This document shows positions 11,777-23,932 of a stretch of DNA of 64,000 bases, in pieces (the stretch's first letter is position 1; every line of letters begins with the position of its first letter). The notes under the pieces were generated by a model. The model was not told the DNA's origin. It saw nothing but the letters and a program-made list of their open reading frames with translations, and ran no database searches. A program made the position numbers and the translations under genes. Location: the NCBI GenBank assembly GCA_027563935.2, contig CM050449.1, positions 45,110,507-45,174,506 on the forward strand. Reading direction: 5' to 3'. The DNA is from Costus lasius. Its lineage: Eukaryota > Streptophyta > Magnoliopsida > Zingiberales > Costaceae.

Positions 11777-13705
11777 TGGTATTTTGTTAATATCAAAATA
11801 TTATGTGAATTGATAGACTAGGCTTTATCATGTTTTCTTGTCTTTTCTTAGTAACTTTGTTTAACTTTAGTTAGAATAACTCTGTTTTTGCATAGACTTC
11901 TTGAAATATTCATAGCCAAATTTTTTTTAGTCATAGAAGCTTTTGAGAAGAGATGATGATCTTGTTAGAACTTGCTGATTATTGTGTGTGAAAACCGGTG
12001 GAAATTTTAGACGATGTTCCAGTCAAGCTGAGAAGGACGATAAAGACAATGAAAATACTCAAACTCTTGTGAAAATCCTTCACTCTACAGAATGAATCAA
12101 TTCGTGAATGGTACAAATATGAATACCTACATGTGGAAGCACCCCAAGGTAACTATTGAAAGAAACATATACCTGAAATCACTGTTTGACAAGTTAAGGT
12201 ATGAATTCCTTGGGGCTAACTTATTTATTCTGAACTCTGAATCATGTGACGGTCGAGCTAAAGACCCTAAATAAGTGCTTCTTGGGAGGCAACCCAAGTG
12301 TTTTATGTTTATCTTTATATTTGTTTTAATTTTTTTTCTGACATATTTTATTTTTATTTCAGGATGAGGTTACGATTTCGGATCTGGCCGCAATCTTGTG
12401 TAAAAAAAAAAAAAATTCTTCAAACTGTGGCAATCATGAGTGAAGAGGGGTTCACGGGCACCCCTTTCTTCTCCAGTCCACCGCTATAGCCTTTGCTGCA
12501 TCGCCTCAGCGCCATCTACCGTTCAGCATTGAAGTTGTAGATATCTTTTACCTCTAATTCTTGGGATCGCTGCCAATTTAAAGGAGGGCTCGAGAGATTT
12601 CCTTTTACGATGTTCCCTCTACAACTTATTTTTGCTCCGCAACATCGGCTCTTGCTGCACAAGCGCTGACCAACCACCGCCTATCGTTGATACCTTCACA
12701 AGCGTCGGCAACTTAGGAGGAGGAGTTCTCTTTTTTTATTTTGACTCCTGCTATTCTTCATCTTTTGATTTCAATTGCCCATACTCTTGCTGTTGCTCTT
12801 CACCACTGCTGCTACCATGGTGCTTCGCCAACTCTGTCGAGAGCCTTCCTTCTCTGATTTTCACCGTCAGCTCTCGACAATCTTCCAGGTTCTAGTTTCA
12901 ATCTTACTATTTCCTTTTTTATTATATCTATCAACTACTACATCTGCTATCGCCCCCAAATGAAAGATCGAAGCCTCAAAATTTACCACGCACATCCATG
13001 CAACTCCCTGCTTCTTCAGCTGTTCCACCTCTGCATGCTATCTTTGGCTTTTCCTCATGCGTAATTCTATTCAAGTCCACAAATGCCAATAGCTTCTCCA
13101 ACTTCTATGAATGTCTTGCTAAATTCACATGACATGTGGACGACCCTCACGAGGAAGATGCTGAGACGAGCACCGAAGATGACTCTGACTAATCTTGTGA
13201 GTATTGCATCTCATTTCTCCAAATTTTGTGTTCTTTACATGCTATGCATAGGGACTATACATAATTTAAGCCTCGGAGATTTTGGGTTGGGTTCATTTTC
13301 AAAACATGTTATGCAGTATCACAATACTTATGCTTTGCGCTTTGATGATACATTTCATATGTTGTGATGAAGATAAGTGGTGATGTTATTTTTGATGATA
13401 TTATTTCTGATTTTTGGAAATCATGATAGCTTCTTATTTCATATTGAATCCATGGGATATTATTATTGTGCTCTAATTCATAGTTCAAAGTTAGGTAATT
13501 CATTTGATTCCTATTTGATGGAAAAAGACTGTGGAGTAATATATCTGATTTTTTATTAAGGTTCTTACTTTGAAAGTAATGCTTTGATCTCTCTATGGAA
13601 GTATGTACGTCTATCTATTTAATTCACTTTATTACTTGTTGGTTCTGATCAATGCACTTATCTGATGGTTGTTATCTCCTCTGAAAAAAAAAACAACAAA
13701 AAAAA

Positions 13706-13850
13706 ATAAGACTCCTGTACTTGGCGCTGCGAAAAATTGGCAGTGGTACCGAAGATATGAGTTGAAGTATACAAAAAAAATAATAAATAAGACTCCTCTA
13801 CTTGGCACTGCGGAAAATTGGCAGTGGTACTAAAGAGATGAGTGGAAGTC
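13706..13850 (+). repeat. paired hairpin repeat upstream of the polypurine tract (B)
   Basis: Two copies of a unit of about 60 bp, roughly 80 bp apart, each with CTTGGCRCTGC and TTGGCAGTGGTAC. In the second copy CACTGC (13806-13811) can pair with GCAGTG (13821-13826) across a 9-nt loop. Comparable pairs occur at 24440-24600 and 30463-30600. Confidence 0.6.
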
Positions 13851-14157
13851 AAATAAAAAAAAAGAGAAGAGAGCAAAAATAACACAAAAATGAAGAGTGC
13901 ATTGGTAGTTCAATCAAGATTGAACAGAGTGCATATACCACACAAGAGATTACTGCATTTCGAAGTGGTAAGCCTTATTTGTCCTTGGTTATTGGATCTT
14001 CACACCCTTATTCTTGACAATAGATGATTATTTTTAATGCCCTGATTTGTAGAGATTTGTTCATAATGATATTTCCCTTGAATACAAAATTTTACAAGCT
14101 TGATGTGATTTCATCTTTTTCTGACTAGCACTCAAGCTTGAGGACAAGCAATTATTT

Positions 14158-14172
14158 AAGTCTGGGAGATTT
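14158..14172 (+). other. polypurine tract of element B
   Basis: AAGTCTGGGAGATTT directly before the presumed LTR start, preceded by the phrase TTGAGGACAAGCAA that is usual at this place in Athila-type elements. Confidence 0.65.
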
Positions 14173-14497
14173 TAATGTCTCGAAATTATATCATCTTTTA
14201 GACCTATATTTACCTGCGAATCGAGACATATTTTCATGCTTTTACATCTCTTTCCAGCTTATTTCATTAACTTTCTTCAGAAGCTTCACTACTTGTCATG
14301 TTTGCTTGAATATAGGTCAATTCACTCACTTTTAGAACTACATGGACGTACATTTACATATCTGAGTGAATCAGGATTCTTGATAAGAAGATTGGCTTTA
14401 GACGGGAGTAACAATTTACCCGCGTCCAGCATTTTATTGCCAACTATCAAGGGACACGCCATCAAGAGAATATCAAGGGACATGCCATTAATGTGGA

Positions 14498-14670
14498 GAC
14501 ATTCATGAATGAGCATTTAATGTGGAATACCAAGAGACATTCATGAATGAGCATTTAATGTGGAATACCAAGGGACATTCATGAATGAGCATTTAATGTG
14601 GAATACCAAGAGATATTCATGAATGAGCACTTAATGTGGAATACCAAGGGACATTCATGAATGAGAATTC
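14498..14670 (+). repeat. 38-bp palindromic minisatellite, five copies
   Basis: The 12-bp perfect palindrome CATTCATGAATG starts at 14500, 14538, 14576, 14614 (TATTCATGAATG) and 14652, exactly 38 bp apart. The spacer carries AGCATTTAATGTGGAATACC. The block ends about 20 bp before the TATA box. Confidence 0.92.
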
Positions 14671-14689
14671 GAAGAGACACCTTGAAGTC

Positions 14690-14697
14690 TATATAAG
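14690..14697 (+). promoter_or_regulatory. TATA box of element B LTR
   Basis: TATATAAG immediately downstream of the palindromic repeats. It is the only strong TATA match in this part of the LTR. Confidence 0.55.
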
Positions 14698-15688
14698 AGA
14701 GATGAGTTCTCTTCACAAGGGGAGCGTCCGGAGGCACCCGAGGTGGCCGAAGGTGGCGAGAGGCCCGGCCCGCGAAGCGCCTAGTCCGGGCTCCAGGGGA
14801 AGAGAAAAAGATTACGCTCAAGAACCAAGGCATGGTCGCAAGAATGGAAGTAATTCCAAGGAGAAGAAGGATTCTTTGAGGAGGAGGGAAAGGAGTTTGT
14901 CTTGATTCTTTTCTCATCTTTACCATGTTATGCTTCCTTACTTTTAATAAGAAGGCTTGTTGCTGTTGTAACCATGTATGTATTAGCGTAAAAACCTCGA
15001 TCGGGATTTGGACGTAGCACGTCTTTTTGATTTATAAGTCTTAATGTTAAGAATTGCTTTTGGATATATCTTTTGAGACCATTTGATCGTGGTTTATTTC
15101 ATTCGTGTTTATCGTTTCTTGGCCAGATCGGTTTTCACTTCGGTTGATTGTGGTAACAACTGAGAGGTGAATTGCAATCAACGGATCCTCCTTGATCAAT
15201 CATGTGTGCTCTATTACTCGGGGAATTAAAATCAATGAGAGTCGTAGAGACCACTTGAGGAATCTTCATGTCCTATTTCAACACAATCTACTTATGCTTT
15301 GTCCACCGCAAGAGTAGGAGACTAACTAAGTAAATCGTGGAGCTAGTCGACCGCGAGAGTAGGAGATTAACTAAGTTGCTGAGTTGTGCACCCGAGAGAG
15401 GTACGGCTAAAGGGGACATGTCCTTGGTTTTCTAAAGATTTTCTAAGTAGTATCTTTCATCTCGCTTGTAAGTTGATTAACATGGTGAACCCCGATTTCC
15501 CGATTTCTCTCATATCTGTAGTACCTTTATTTTATTACACTTTTAGCTTAGTTTGTATCACCATCCGAGATTTTCAATCGCTTAGCTATCAAAGATTGGA
15601 AGATTTGGTACTTAACAGTCCATCCCTGTGGAAACGATATCTTAAGTACTACTTCGGTAAGTCGTGCGCTTGCAGATTTTGAGCAACA

Positions 15689-17061
15689 GTGCGGCGTTAC
15701 GGGAAGCTGCCGAGCATTCGCACAGCGTCTTCGATTCCTTACTCCGCCTGTATCTTCGGCGTCGCCGGTGGTGGAGCTGGCAGGTAGAGGTCCGTCCAGG
15801 TACGCTTCTTCCTCCTCCCGCTTCAGCTTCGTCCGGTGGGCGGCTTTTCGGTCTGCGAGCATCGCGACCCCGTTCTTCTCTCTTCACCGTGTCATCTGCA
15901 TTTCTCACTTGCAACGAGAAATTGGACGGCCATTGAGGTTGCGGCTTCGCCCCCCTCTTCCTAACGACTTCCAACCAACGGAGAGAGTTCGCCAGCATCT
16001 CACGCTACTATGGCTTGGGCGGTGGTCCCGCCCCTTCTTTGGGCGGCGTCCGGCGAACCTGTTAGAGTTCGCCGGCACCTCCCCGGCTTCCGGCGTGGTC
16101 ATGCTCAGCCGGACGGTGCTCCGGCGAGCCTCCTGAGATTTTCGGCGAGTCTCCGGCTGCCGGCTGCATGCCTCATTTTCCATGCATGCGCTCTAACGGG
16201 TTCCGGACGCGGTTCCCGTTCCCGGCCGATCAGCTGCCCTCGGTCAGCATATTCCTCTCTCCAGCTCCCTAAGCCTTGCGCTCCCGGCTGAGTTGTCCTT
16301 CTTGATCGGTGAGTCCTCGCCCCTCTCCGCGCTCCGGTCTTGTGCGCCAGCCTTGTGTGATGTTGCCCGGCATTGGCCGGTTTGTCTATGTCTGAAGTCT
16401 GCGAGACATCTCCTTTTGGGCGATTGATGTATTCGACCCCCTGCGTGCGGTTTAGCTGGAGTTAGGGCGTGTGCCGGCGTCCTGCGAGACGTCATCTTTT
16501 GCGTGGGTGTGAACCACCGCCTGCATGCAGTTTTGTTTATTTTTTGGTATACCGGATTCGTACGCATGCTGCCCTGCCGTCGACTCTCAGTTCTTGTATC
16601 TTGTTGTGTGTTGGAGCTAGTTCGTGCAGCGATCCTTAAGGAGACGCATGGCGGTCTCCATCTCGTCGAGATGAGCAGACAGGTGGTCATTCGGGGTAGG
16701 TTGAAGAGTGCGTCGAGGACGGACTCCTGCCAGTCGCGTCCAGTTTGGCGGTTTAACCACTTAGCCCCTGCGTGGGCGTGCTTGGGTGTGAGTCAAGCAT
16801 TGACTCGAGTGTATTGTATTAAAAATTTTATTACCCTAATTCTGGGTGTGACTCTATGTAGCTAGAGAAATAGCTATATAAATGAATCTATCAAGCGTGA
16901 TGGACACAGACAACGCCAAGCAAATAGCACAGTCAATGTTTTATTTGCTCAGTTCACCATCAGTGACCAGAAAATTTCTTTTTCTTCCGGTCACAAATTA
17001 CCATAATGCATCAGTTACGATGACATCATATGCACGTCAGATTTCCGCCATAAAATTGTGT
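15689..17061. other. host spacer upstream of the DUF538 gene, GC-rich
   Basis: Bases 15700-16350 are strongly GC-rich, with many CCGGCG runs. Overlapping open frames on both strands reflect base composition and match no family I recognise. Two imperfect copies of a segment of about 80 bp (near 16394-16460 and 16478-16545, each with CTGCGAGAC and GCRTGC) stand out. A TATATAAA-like box lies at 16873. It may contain an untranslated exon or a fragment of a captured gene; this is not resolvable by eye. Confidence 0.35.
17021..17040 (+). promoter_or_regulatory. putative bZIP-type motifs upstream of DUF538 gene
   Basis: TGACATCA (17021-17028) and GCACGTCAG (17032-17040) lie about 25-40 bp above the TATA box. 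Both resemble bZIP half-sites with ACGT or TGAC cores. Assigned by motif only. Confidence 0.35.
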
Positions 17062-17069
17062 TATAAATA
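17062..17069 (+). promoter_or_regulatory. TATA box of the DUF538 gene
   Basis: TATAAATA 108 bp before the ATG. Transcription would start near 17095, giving a pyrimidine-rich 5' UTR of about 80 nt. Confidence 0.6.
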
Positions 17070-17176
17070 CCTTCCAATCTCCCTCATTTCCTTCATCAAC
17101 GAGCTTCCTTCCCTTCCCACTCTGTAGAAATATATATTATATATTTATTTGCTCGTTTATTCCCTTATAAATTTGA

Positions 17177-17596
17177 ATGACATCTATTGATAGCTATCGT
17201 GAGGGTGCAGAGATTTTCCATGGAGATGCTCTTTGCAAGAAGAAATTCGTCCATCTTCTCCAAGAGCTTGACTTACCCACCGCCTTATTCCCTCTTGATG
17301 ACATTCAAGAGTTTGGTTACAACCGCAATGCTAGTTTCATTTGGTTGATTCAGGCAAAGAAAAAAGATCATACATTTAAAAAGATAAAGTGGCAAGTGTC
17401 TTATGCCACTGAGGTCACTGCCTTTGTGGAGGAGCGTAAGATGAAGAAGATGACAGGGGTCAAGACAAAGGAGCTCATGTTATGGCTCTCTGTTATTGAA
17501 ATGTGTATAGATGATTCTTCTTGTGGTAAAATCACATTCAAGACTTGCACAGGCCTTTCTGATAGTTTTCCAATCCCTGCTTTTGAGCTCGAGTGA
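17177..17596 (+). CDS. DUF538 domain protein (SVB-like)
   Basis: A 139-residue protein that is almost entirely one DUF538 domain. Family hallmarks in order: HGDALC near residue 15, LLQELDLP at 27-34, FPLDDIQEFGYNR at 38-50, WLIQAKKKDHTFKKI at 56-70, VSYATEVTAFVEE at 74-86, KMKKMTGVKTKEL at 88-100, and GKITFKT with SFPIPAFE at the end. The length and the lack of a signal peptide fit the cytosolic subgroup that includes Arabidopsis SVB, linked to trichome branching; DUF538 biochemistry is not well defined. A single exon is normal for these genes. The start is the first ATG after the TATA box and gives the usual amino terminus. The frame is intact. It is the only recognisable host gene here, enclosed by retrotransposons on both sides. 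Confidence 0.93.
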   Translation: MTSIDSYREGAEIFHGDALCKKKFVHLLQELDLPTALFPLDDIQEFGYNRNASFIWLIQAKKKDHTFKKIKWQVSYATEVTAFVEERKMKKMTGVKTKELMLWLSVIEMCIDDSSCGKITFKTCTGLSDSFPIPAFELE

Positions 17597-18224
17597 TTAT
17601 ATTTCTTCTTGCGTTACTTATTTTAATTTCAATCTTTAAAGATGAAGAAAATTATTAGAGTTTTACATCTTTCTATTTTTCAATGTGTCTGTGTTTCCAT
17701 GTAATCGTTAAATATATTAATTTTTTTTCTTTATGCTTCAAATTTTAAGCTTTAGCCATTTCTTTCACTTTTTTTCCTATACATTTTCAAATATATGATC
17801 CATGCTATTTAAAAACTAGAGTAAGTTCTACCTTGGTTAAATTAATTGTGCCAATTTTTGATTGCTTATGTATTCGAATTTGCATGGCCATTGCATTAGT
17901 TATTGAACCTAAGCAAGAGGTACAACAAATATATACCTTGTCCTAACCCACACGACTAAGAAAAGTGGTGGCTAGTAGCACCCTATACATGGTGGGCAAC
18001 TTGTTTTATGAGGTTTAATTTTAAAGCGTTTATGTTATCCTAGATTTATGTCATCTCTTGACATCATGAACTCACCTCAAGCAAATATAATAACAATAGT
18101 GCCATAAAAGAATAACCAAAGTATTCCATAGGCATTATTATAATTTCTTATATTTGAGAAGTATCAAGCAAATCTAATAATGTTAGTGTCATTTATTGAA
18201 ATATAAATATGAACATGAATATTT
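17597..18224. other. AT-rich 3' flank of the DUF538 gene
   Basis: AT-rich sequence containing the 3' UTR and then unclassified spacer up to an LTR start at 18225. No canonical AATAAA is obvious. No coding potential. Confidence 0.5.
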
Positions 18225-19890
18225 TGCTGTACTACTGACCGCAAGCGTAATAGCTTTGTCATAGTAGCACTTAAGAGTCGATCCTATAGGAACAATACTC
18301 AAGTAGCAAGAGATTATAAATTAATAGCTAGACAATCAGTTAGGTGGTTTGAGATTACAAAAAGTAAATCAAATGTAATTAAAAGCAAAAGACAACCAAA
18401 TTAAGCAAAAGATAGTTCTGGGTAGAAAACTACATTTAGAGACATCCGAACTTTGGGTTCGTCTCGTTGGCTAATCTAAAACTCAAACAAGATAATATCA
18501 TAACACTGCAAATTTAAAGTATTCAAGGAGATATCTAATGGTACAGATTACCCTCTTTCGACGGCGTAATCCGGTATCAATCTAGATCGGCATCCTACTT
18601 TTGTGGCTAACCGGACCTAGATTAACCCAATGGGTTTAGAGATATTATCAAGTTCCTCATACAAATCCTACCCCATTTTTTGACAACTCAAAGCATCTTC
18701 GATCTCGCAGATCTAGCGTTGCAATTCTCCTTTCGGTCTTTCTTGTGGCGCCCAAGAAAAGTAAGTGTGTGGACAATAAAATACTAGTAGTAAAACAACA
18801 CAGATTAAATAAACACAAGATAAATTTACATTTGCTATAAGAAAATAAGTTCAAACAGAAGATACACACAACGAGACTACACACCAGTTTCGATAAGAAA
18901 ATTACACTATCATAGCATCGTTACGATACAAATCTCTAGAAGAAAAAAGAAACAAAGATGAAGATTGAATAGAGAAAAGGGCAAACTCTTCAAAGAAGGG
19001 AAGCAATCCTCTTTCTCCAAGCCTTATGGAATGGACGCAAGAAGATCTCCTTCTTCCTTGCTTTCAACCAAAATCACCACCCCTTGCCAAAACTCGTCTC
19101 CCATATGCAACAAGTTTTTCACCCTTTATATAGAGCTGAGGGCCTCTTTTGATGAGCTACATTGATAGCCCTTTAATGTTCTACGTTTTGACACCAAAAA
19201 CTTCCAAAATGGACTTATAATGAGAGAGTTATGGCTATTTTAATTTTTGCCACAGAGAGATTATGACCATAATCAAGATTACACTCTGCCTGTAATGTCT
19301 TCATTGTAGCTCTTAATTGCCTGAAACAGGCATAATGGTAATTACGGCCATGCCCATAATTTCAGTGCGAAACTCTGTTTCGTCTGAAATTTTGCATATA
19401 AGCTGATGTTTCCCTTGAATTGAATTTCAGCCATAGTGTGATGTGAAAGATTGCTGATCAGGAGATTACAGCCATGCTAAAATTATGGTTATACCCATAA
19501 TGTCTCCAGTCAAGGATATTGTCTTCCGAAAGGCTGCCGTTGAGAAGTTAAGGGCATAACTTCATAGTTACATAAAAACGAGTTCATTGGGAAGTGAAAC
19601 TATGAATTACGGTCATGATGTAGATTATGGCCTCGGCCATAATTCTGAAAATTTGTCCCATTTGAAGCCAAACTTCTTGTCAAAGTTCTTGATTCACTCG
19701 GAGATATAAATATACTTCCATATAGCTCTAAAAGTGAGACAATTGTCCTGTATTAACAAAAAAATGACAACTAGTGAAGCTTCTGAAGAAAGTTAATGAA
19801 ATAAGCTAGAAAGGGAAGTAAAAATGTGATTGTAGGTCTCTATTCACTAGTAAATATAGGTAAAAAAGATTATAAAAAATTGAGACATCA
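18225..19890 (-). repeat. Athila-like LTR C (3' LTR, minus)
   Basis: In + orientation it starts TGCTGTACTACTG and ends GACATCA, about 1,666 bp. The purine tract AAGTCTTGGAGAATT (minus) follows at 19891, so this is a 3' LTR. The start (CCGCAAGCG) and the general layout parallel LTRs E and F. U3 holds inverted-repeat units around 19235-19650, for example ATTACGGCCATGCCCATAAT. Confidence 0.68.
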
Positions 19891-20093
19891 AATTCTCCAA
19901 GACTTATATCATTGCTTGTCCTCAAGCATAAAAGCTAAGAGTGGTACCCATAAAAAGATGAAATCAAGTCAAGCTTGTAAAATATTGTGTCCTAGGGAGA
20001 TACTACTATGAACAAACCTTGGCAAGTCAAGACATTCAACGTTATCATCTGTTGTCAAGAATGAAGGTGTGAAGATCCAAAAATAAAAATTTG
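19891..20093 (-). mobile_element. element C internal remnant
   Basis: Polypurine tract and the TTGAGGACAAGCAATG phrase (minus), then about 150 bp matching the 3' noncoding part of element B around 13980-14050. The rest of the element is missing; unrelated LTR-like sequence begins near 20095. Confidence 0.55.
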
Positions 20094-20100
20094 CTGATGC

Positions 20101-21230
20101 TTGTGATGAGTTGCATTTACATCATATTTTATTCCTTTATTTTATATGATATTTAGGCTTACATGTATGATTTTATACCAATTTTTAGTTTTTTTACTTC
20201 CTTTGGTATGAAATCTTCACTTTTTTAAGTTTTTATGAAAATACAGGCAAAATGACATAAAAGATAATAAATTTTGCGAGTTTTAAAGCCATTGCATGGT
20301 TCTCGAGGAAATTACAAAGTTGCACATCAAATTTGGAGCAAAAACAGAGTCAGACACAAGATTCATGGATGTAGCTATGAGTTTTTCAGCTGGCCGTGAG
20401 TTTCGCGTTCAAAGGGAGATTTCACGACTAAGTATAGAAGTTCACAAAAAACTTTCATGGGTGAGGCCATGAATCCTTCACGGGCCATGAGTTTTTCTGT
20501 ATACACAGCTTTTATTCACATAAACTTTCATGGTCGCAACTGTGAATAGTTTACGGGCCGTGAGTTTTTCTGCCTCTTTCCATTTTTCACTCGATTCAAC
20601 TCTAAATCGAGTCAGAATCGAACCAAACTCTCCAGAATTCTTGCTTGAAGGGTTATAGACCGAAAATAATAAAAGGAAGAATTTTTGAAGGGTTAAAGAG
20701 ACTTTTTCGAATGAGAATAGAAGCAGGCAGCAGCTATCAAGAAATTCACTGCCAGGGCATAATTCGAGTAGGAAGATCACGCAAAAGGAGAATTAGACAC
20801 TTCATCTTCATCTCTAGATCGAGGCGAAGCATTTCTAATTACTTGTCTAGTAGTTTCTTGTATTTTTATTAGGATTAAATGCTAAGTTCATTAATATACA
20901 TGCTGATTCTTTAGTGAGACTTAGATCTACTTCCTTTAAATTGGGGCTAGCTTAGTGTCAACTAGTCATTGTTCAATGAAATTGAGGCTGATTTAGACAA
21001 AAATAGGTTCTAATTAGTATAAATTGGACCAATTCAGTATGATATAGATCCAAGAGAATTACTATTGTACTTCATCTAATTATGCAAGCCTAGTTGGTTG
21101 ATGCATAATATAGTAAGTTATCAATTCATATTTTTAGTACCATATTACTCCTTTGTCATTATCTTATTAAATGTTGAACTATGAATGAACATTATTGATC
21201 ATCTTTATAACTAGTTGATTGCTTTACACT
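20101..21230 (+). repeat. Athila-like LTR fragment D
   Basis: LTR-like sequence starting TGATGAGTTGC with repeated units around 20365-20570 (TTCACGGGCCATGAGTTTTTC and TTTACGGGCCGTGAGTTTTTC are two copies), analogous to the arrays in C, E and F. No primer site or matching LTR was found and the 3' limit is uncertain. No gene is visible. Confidence 0.35.
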
Positions 21231-21398
21231 TGCATTTCAATTCAATTCTTGTTACTAGTTTGAAATATCTTGCATTATTCATTGAAGGGACACCTCATGG
21301 AGGCATGAACTCTGGAAGGCTTCACTTTGTAAGAAAAAGGCACCAACTCTATGCTAATCCTTTGACAGGTTCAAGAGCACTCTACCATAAGTTTAATA

Positions 21399-22092
21399 TG
21401 TTGGTGTATAGGCCCTACGATTAGTTGTTTGTCTATTTATGTTATTTATTCACATTCTTTATAAGATATTGGCATTGTTATTGTTATCCTTTTCTTACAT
21501 TTGCATTAATGTATATTTGCATAATAATGTTCATGGAGATAAATTTTATCTAGTCTCAAAGTAAGTCCTCGGTCGAGTGTCTTAGTAGATACGGGATAAC
21601 TTTGGTGCCCATGAGACTAGTATGTGTTTAGTTGGGCGCACGGTGCCAATGAAAACACATATCAAAATTAGTAATAGATATACTAGATCGACGCTCCATG
21701 AGGATTCACTTGGGTGTCACAAGTTAATCTCACATGTGACATAGGTGCATTGGTCCTTTGACTTGACATCGTTGACACCTTTATATGGCAAGTAATATAC
21801 TTTGATATAATCTAACGCCTTGCCCATTTATTTATGAACTATGATATCCACAGGTCCTGTATGGGTACATGACTGAAAGTGTGTGGCCATACTAGGCGAA
21901 TACTATATTTAGTCATGACAATTAATTTGAGTTAAATAAAGTATGACACACTTTATCGAATCAGGGTATCAGTTCTTTCTCAAATAGCTGTTCAAGCTAT
22001 CATGAAAAGAGGTGGCACCCCAGAATTTTGGAATTTGAAATCTTATAATTAAAGTTAGGGGATAAATGATTCCCTTACCCTATGGTAGTTAC
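21399..22092 (+). repeat. copia LTR fragment (G-related), interrupted by element E
   Basis: It starts TGTTGGTGTATAGGCCCTA, like the G LTR read on its coding strand, and near 21880 shares the stretch GAAAGTGTGTGGCCATACT with that family. It stops where element E begins. Where it resumes beyond 52470 could not be established. Confidence 0.5.
22088..22092. other. target-site duplication of element E, left copy
   Basis: GTTAC directly before the LTR start TGTTGTGTC; the same five bases follow the outer LTR end at 52466-52470. Confidence 0.7.
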
Positions 22093-23932
22093 TGTTGTGT
22101 CTGCAAGTGCATGGATACTCGAAGTAATAAAAAATATATCGAACCCCAGAGACCTTGTTTGTCAAGTACCGAATATTTGATTTTTCACTAGCTATGCAGT
22201 CGAATATGATGTAAGCGAACGATCGAAAAGTATACGAAAAGTTAGAGAGAAATGCTGGGACTAGGGTTTCATCCAGCTTAATTTCAATGAATAGATATAA
22301 TTAAATGATCGTTAATTTATTCTTATTATGATAAAGATATAATTTACTTTATAAAGAAATCATCTCACTTTCGCGCAAGCAATTTACAAAGAACCAATAC
22401 TCACTTTCACACAAGATTTATTCAATTCTAAAGATAAGAAAATCATTGACAAAAAGATTTAAGATCACTTTCATGTATCCAATCTTTATGTCAATCATCT
22501 CAAGTGAAAACTAAATACTTTTATACTTTAGATTCACAGGTTCTACTTAAGAGCTACCAACGATCCGATACCTAATTTCTTACAATATCTTCATGTTTTA
22601 CTCATTAAGGTCTCATAGATTAGATTATCAACAAGTCAATAAACTTATAAAATCTAGAAACAAGAACAAACTTAATTTCTTACGATGAGTCCCTAAATCT
22701 TGATTATAGGGTTCCAAGCTTTGCAAGTCAATTTTCAGTCCATATCAAAAAAACTCCAATACATGTTGACAATATGAAACTAGAAGAGATTAAAGACAAT
22801 CATCACTTAAGTAGAATTATCATAAAAAGAGTATTTTGACGAAATATAGATCATCTAGTCATTATGAAATTAAGGGGATTTCACCCTATGTCCCAATAAG
22901 TGTTTAAGCTAGCATGATGAAGAAATTACAAATAGCCATAGTTTAGAACAACCAGAAATCGAGAAAAAGGAAAATTTTACTAAACATAGGGATGTAATGG
23001 AAATTACAGCCCGTGATTCTCGTCTGGACAGTGCTTGCGTTGCCTCTTTTGTTGATTTCTCCTTCGATTAGTTCCCTTTCGCTCTGAAACTTCTGGTGTA
23101 TGTTCTCCTCTTCCAGGCATAGCTGTCCCTCAAATTTCACAACCGGAGATGCTCTGTACACTTCAGGCAGTGAACCCTAGGGCAGTGGTGAAGATGACGA
23201 TTTCTCCCTGAAACGCAGATCAAAATTGGGGCTTTTGGTGCACTGCCATTCTCCTTGTTCTCTTGAGTATTCCACTTTTTACAGATCTTGAATTGGTGGT
23301 GTAAATCGTCCATAATCATCCGCACAAAAATCGGGCTTGAATAAGACCAGGAAAATCGGCTGTCTATAATACAATTACCATCGTAATTTCCATTACGGCA
23401 GTGTCGTAATGTGTTCTAGTTAAAATTCTGGAATAATTACGTGCTGTAAAAACAACCACGGCAGTACCGTGATTGTGCAAAACCTTCTGGAAAGAAAACA
23501 CCTGGAATTACGGCCCGTGATTTTTCTTACGGTAGTGCCGTAATATCTATAAATCTTTCTAGATAGAAATCAACTGAAATTAGGTCCCGTAATACTAATT
23601 ACGGTAGTGCCATGGTTTATTTTGTCGATTCAGTAAAACCACAGTACCGTAATATGTATTATGGTCCTGTCATAATTTGGTCTGAAGCTCCGATTTGCGT
23701 GAAATTTGACATGTAATCTTCTCTTGATGATGGAAATTTGTCTATGCACTTGAATTGCTTGTAAACGCCTTAAAATGATGCCTTTTTAACCTGAAAATGA
23801 TCAAAAACTATAAAAGGTGTAGATTCCGCAATATTGGATAAATAAGACATGAAAATAAGCAAAAGAGCATTAATATGACACAAAAAGACCTATCAAATAA
23901 CACAAAATATACTATGAATTTTTGTGTCATCA
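22093..23932 (-). repeat. element E 3' LTR
   Basis: In + orientation it runs TGTTGTGTCTGCAAG to GTGTCATCA. U3 (higher coordinates) contains inverted-repeat units at about 23372-23678, with cores such as TTACGGTAGTGCCGTAAT. Open frames inside it are incidental. Confidence 0.82.

Larger units (their letters stand above)
11777..14172 (+). mobile_element. element B internal region: Athila deletion derivative
   Basis: About 2.4 kb with almost no coding capacity. Around 12200 a short stretch translates to LRYEFLG, matching the segment that precedes RT in Athila pol (element F near 36600). It soon stops at AKDPK, followed by TTGGGAGGCAACCCAAG (about 12278-12300), the motif that follows pol in F. 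Near 13140-13192 an acidic tail ending in EDDSD and a stop resembles the end of the F third ORF. Two 60-bp repeats (about 13706-13850) and the polypurine tract complete the 3' part. Protease, RT, RNase H, integrase and most of gag are gone. It could only move with proteins supplied by an autonomous relative. Confidence 0.65.
14173..15688 (+). repeat. element B 3' LTR
   Basis: It starts after the polypurine tract (TAATGTC, possibly a mutated TGATGTC) and ends GAGCAACA at 15688, about 1.5 kb. It holds five palindromic 38-bp repeats in U3 and a TATATAAG box at 14690-14697, so R should start near 14720. Its last 450 bp pair with 11302-11753. No primer site follows it, so this is the 3' LTR. Confidence 0.75.

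Noticed and set aside
14498..14670. CRISPR-like regular repeats
   Set aside because: The repeats are direct with near-identical spacers, lie in a plant LTR, and form a minisatellite.
15548..16690. Overlapping open frames up to 148 residues on both strands
   Set aside because: GC-rich composition removes stop codons. The translations are Arg/Pro/Ser-rich with no domain.
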